DNA of 64,000 bases from DASTPP01 sp035762175 (GTDB taxonomy: Bacteria > Myxococcota_A > Polyangia > Polyangiales > Polyangiaceae). Within the stretch, counting starts at the first letter, position 1. Each line of letters opens with the position of its first letter. Positions 63,416 through 64,000 of this stretch are shown here, piece by piece. The notes below the pieces were generated by a model, which saw only the letters and a list, made by a program, of their open reading frames with translations, did no database searches and was not told the DNA's origin. The position numbers and the translations under genes are program-made. The stretch spans positions 1 through 64,000 of the forward strand of contig DASTPP010000135.1 in NCBI GenBank assembly GCA_035762175.1, given 5' to 3'.

Positions 63416-64000
63416 ATGCCATCGATTGCATTCGCCGAGACGATCCGCCCTCATCTCCTGACCGCCGCCGAGCGCGACCGCTATCGGGCGGGCTTCTCCG
63501 ACGTGACGCGCCGGGTCTTCGACGGCCCGAACGCGGGCGCCCTCGCCGACGCCGTGCTGGGCGGGGCGCTCGGGCAAACCTGCTTGACGCTCTATTTCAA
63601 CGACGAACACCACCTCGTCGGCTGGAACGCCTGCATCTTGACCGAGTTCGAAGAAGACGGGGTGCCCCACGGCGTCTTCCGCGGCATGGCCGCGCTGCTG
63701 CCCGAGTACCGGCGCGGGCAGCGGGTCGCGAGCGACTGGCTGCGCTGCGTCCTTCCTTATATCGCCCGGCACCCCGAGCGGCGCGTGTTCTTCTTCACGC
63801 CCGTCGTGCACGTCTCGTCGTTCCGGGCCATCGCCAAGCACGCGCCGGTGATGTACCCGAACCCCCGCGGCGAGCCGCCGGCCGAGATCGCCGCCCTGAT
63901 GCGCCGGCTGGCCGACCGCTTTCACTGCGCGCGCGTCGAGGGCGAGCACCCGCTCGTGTGCAACCGCGCGACGTGGGTCCGCGAGGCGCCGGCGGCGGGC
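63416..64000 (+). CDS. Unidentified protein, cut by the window end (possible acyltransferase)
   Basis: The frame opens at ATG 63416 and runs 195 codons to the end of the window without a stop. The first part reads FAETIRPHLLTAAERDRYRA, and the middle HHLVGWNACILTEFEEDGVP then HGVFRGMAALLPEYRRGQRV. The latter (a strand, then a loop with RRGQ.VAS before a helix) resembles the acetyl-CoA loop of GNAT-type acyltransferases, but the match is weak. The C-terminus is missing, so the assignment stays open. Confidence 0.55.
   Translation, partial: MPSIAFAETIRPHLLTAAERDRYRAGFSDVTRRVFDGPNAGALADAVLGGALGQTCLTLYFNDEHHLVGWNACILTEFEEDGVPHGVFRGMAALLPEYRRGQRVASDWLRCVLPYIARHPERRVFFFTPVVHVSSFRAIAKHAPVMYPNPRGEPPAEIAALMRRLADRFHCARVEGEHPLVCNRATWVREAPAAG

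Overview
The window is 64 kb of very GC-rich DNA (around 70% by eye). It carries eukaryote-like Ser/Thr kinases, an FHA-linked enhancer-binding regulator, many lipoproteins with Gly/Pro-rich linkers, and small gene pairs with 4-base overlaps. This points to a myxobacterium (Myxococcota, probably Polyangia-like). That is an inference from gene style, since no rRNA or tRNA gene is visible.

Layout. 1-12 kb is an accessory region. It holds several nucleotidyltransferase-type toxin/antitoxin modules, most of them decayed, a hypothetical gene and an alpha/beta hydrolase separated by a palindromic repeat array, and a two-gene NTPase system (4214-8333). In that system a nucleosidase-STAND protein is followed, with an 11-base overlap, by a membrane-anchored STAND protein. 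It looks like an anti-phage or conflict system. 12.6-14.3 kb is an aromatic amino acid permease of strikingly pseudomonad character. 14.5-17 kb has a Doc toxin pair and a methyltransferase pair. 16.8-27 kb carries exported proteins (DUF3455-like lipoprotein, haem-motif lipoprotein, ABC-type solute-binding protein, RCC1-repeat lipoprotein) and a kinase/TPR pair. It also carries a degraded second copy of the hypothetical gene-array-hydrolase block, interrupted by a ParE-type toxin module. 27.3-30.5 kb has two LysR regulators divergent from a RidA gene and a carboxymuconolactone decarboxylase-like gene.

31.2-47.4 kb is the most striking region. It is a class I lanthipeptide-type RiPP locus with a full-length LanB dehydratase, a LanC cyclase with a Cys-Cys-Gly zinc motif, and a C39 peptidase/ABC exporter. 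A second ABC protein with a degenerate peptidase-like domain, an HlyD adaptor, a GMC oxidoreductase and an aldo/keto reductase-like gene complete it. Three small precursor genes too short to be obvious share a leader ending in (K/R)T-x-V-(K/R)-A-G. Each precursor and the exporter operon is preceded by a sequence matching the sigma-54 -24/-12 promoter (TGGCACG-N4-TTGCT, exact for the third precursor), about 55-75 bases upstream of the start codon. Short iterated motifs lie further upstream. The FHA/AAA+ regulator inside the locus is the natural activator, although its sigma-54 contact loop reads GAFSSA rather than GAFTGA. A large kinase/STAND/WD40 protein lies next to it and could feed the FHA domain.

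52-64 kb carries small secreted lipoproteins, a truncated metallo-beta-lactamase gene, a DUF418 membrane protein, an ankyrin-repeat protein, a 41-base palindromic array, a di-haem-motif lipoprotein, a third LysR regulator divergent from a SnoaL-like protein, and a gene cut by the window end. Two features recur across the window. One is decayed genes with internal or terminal deletions. The other is palindromic repeat arrays together with tandem duplications that span stop codons.
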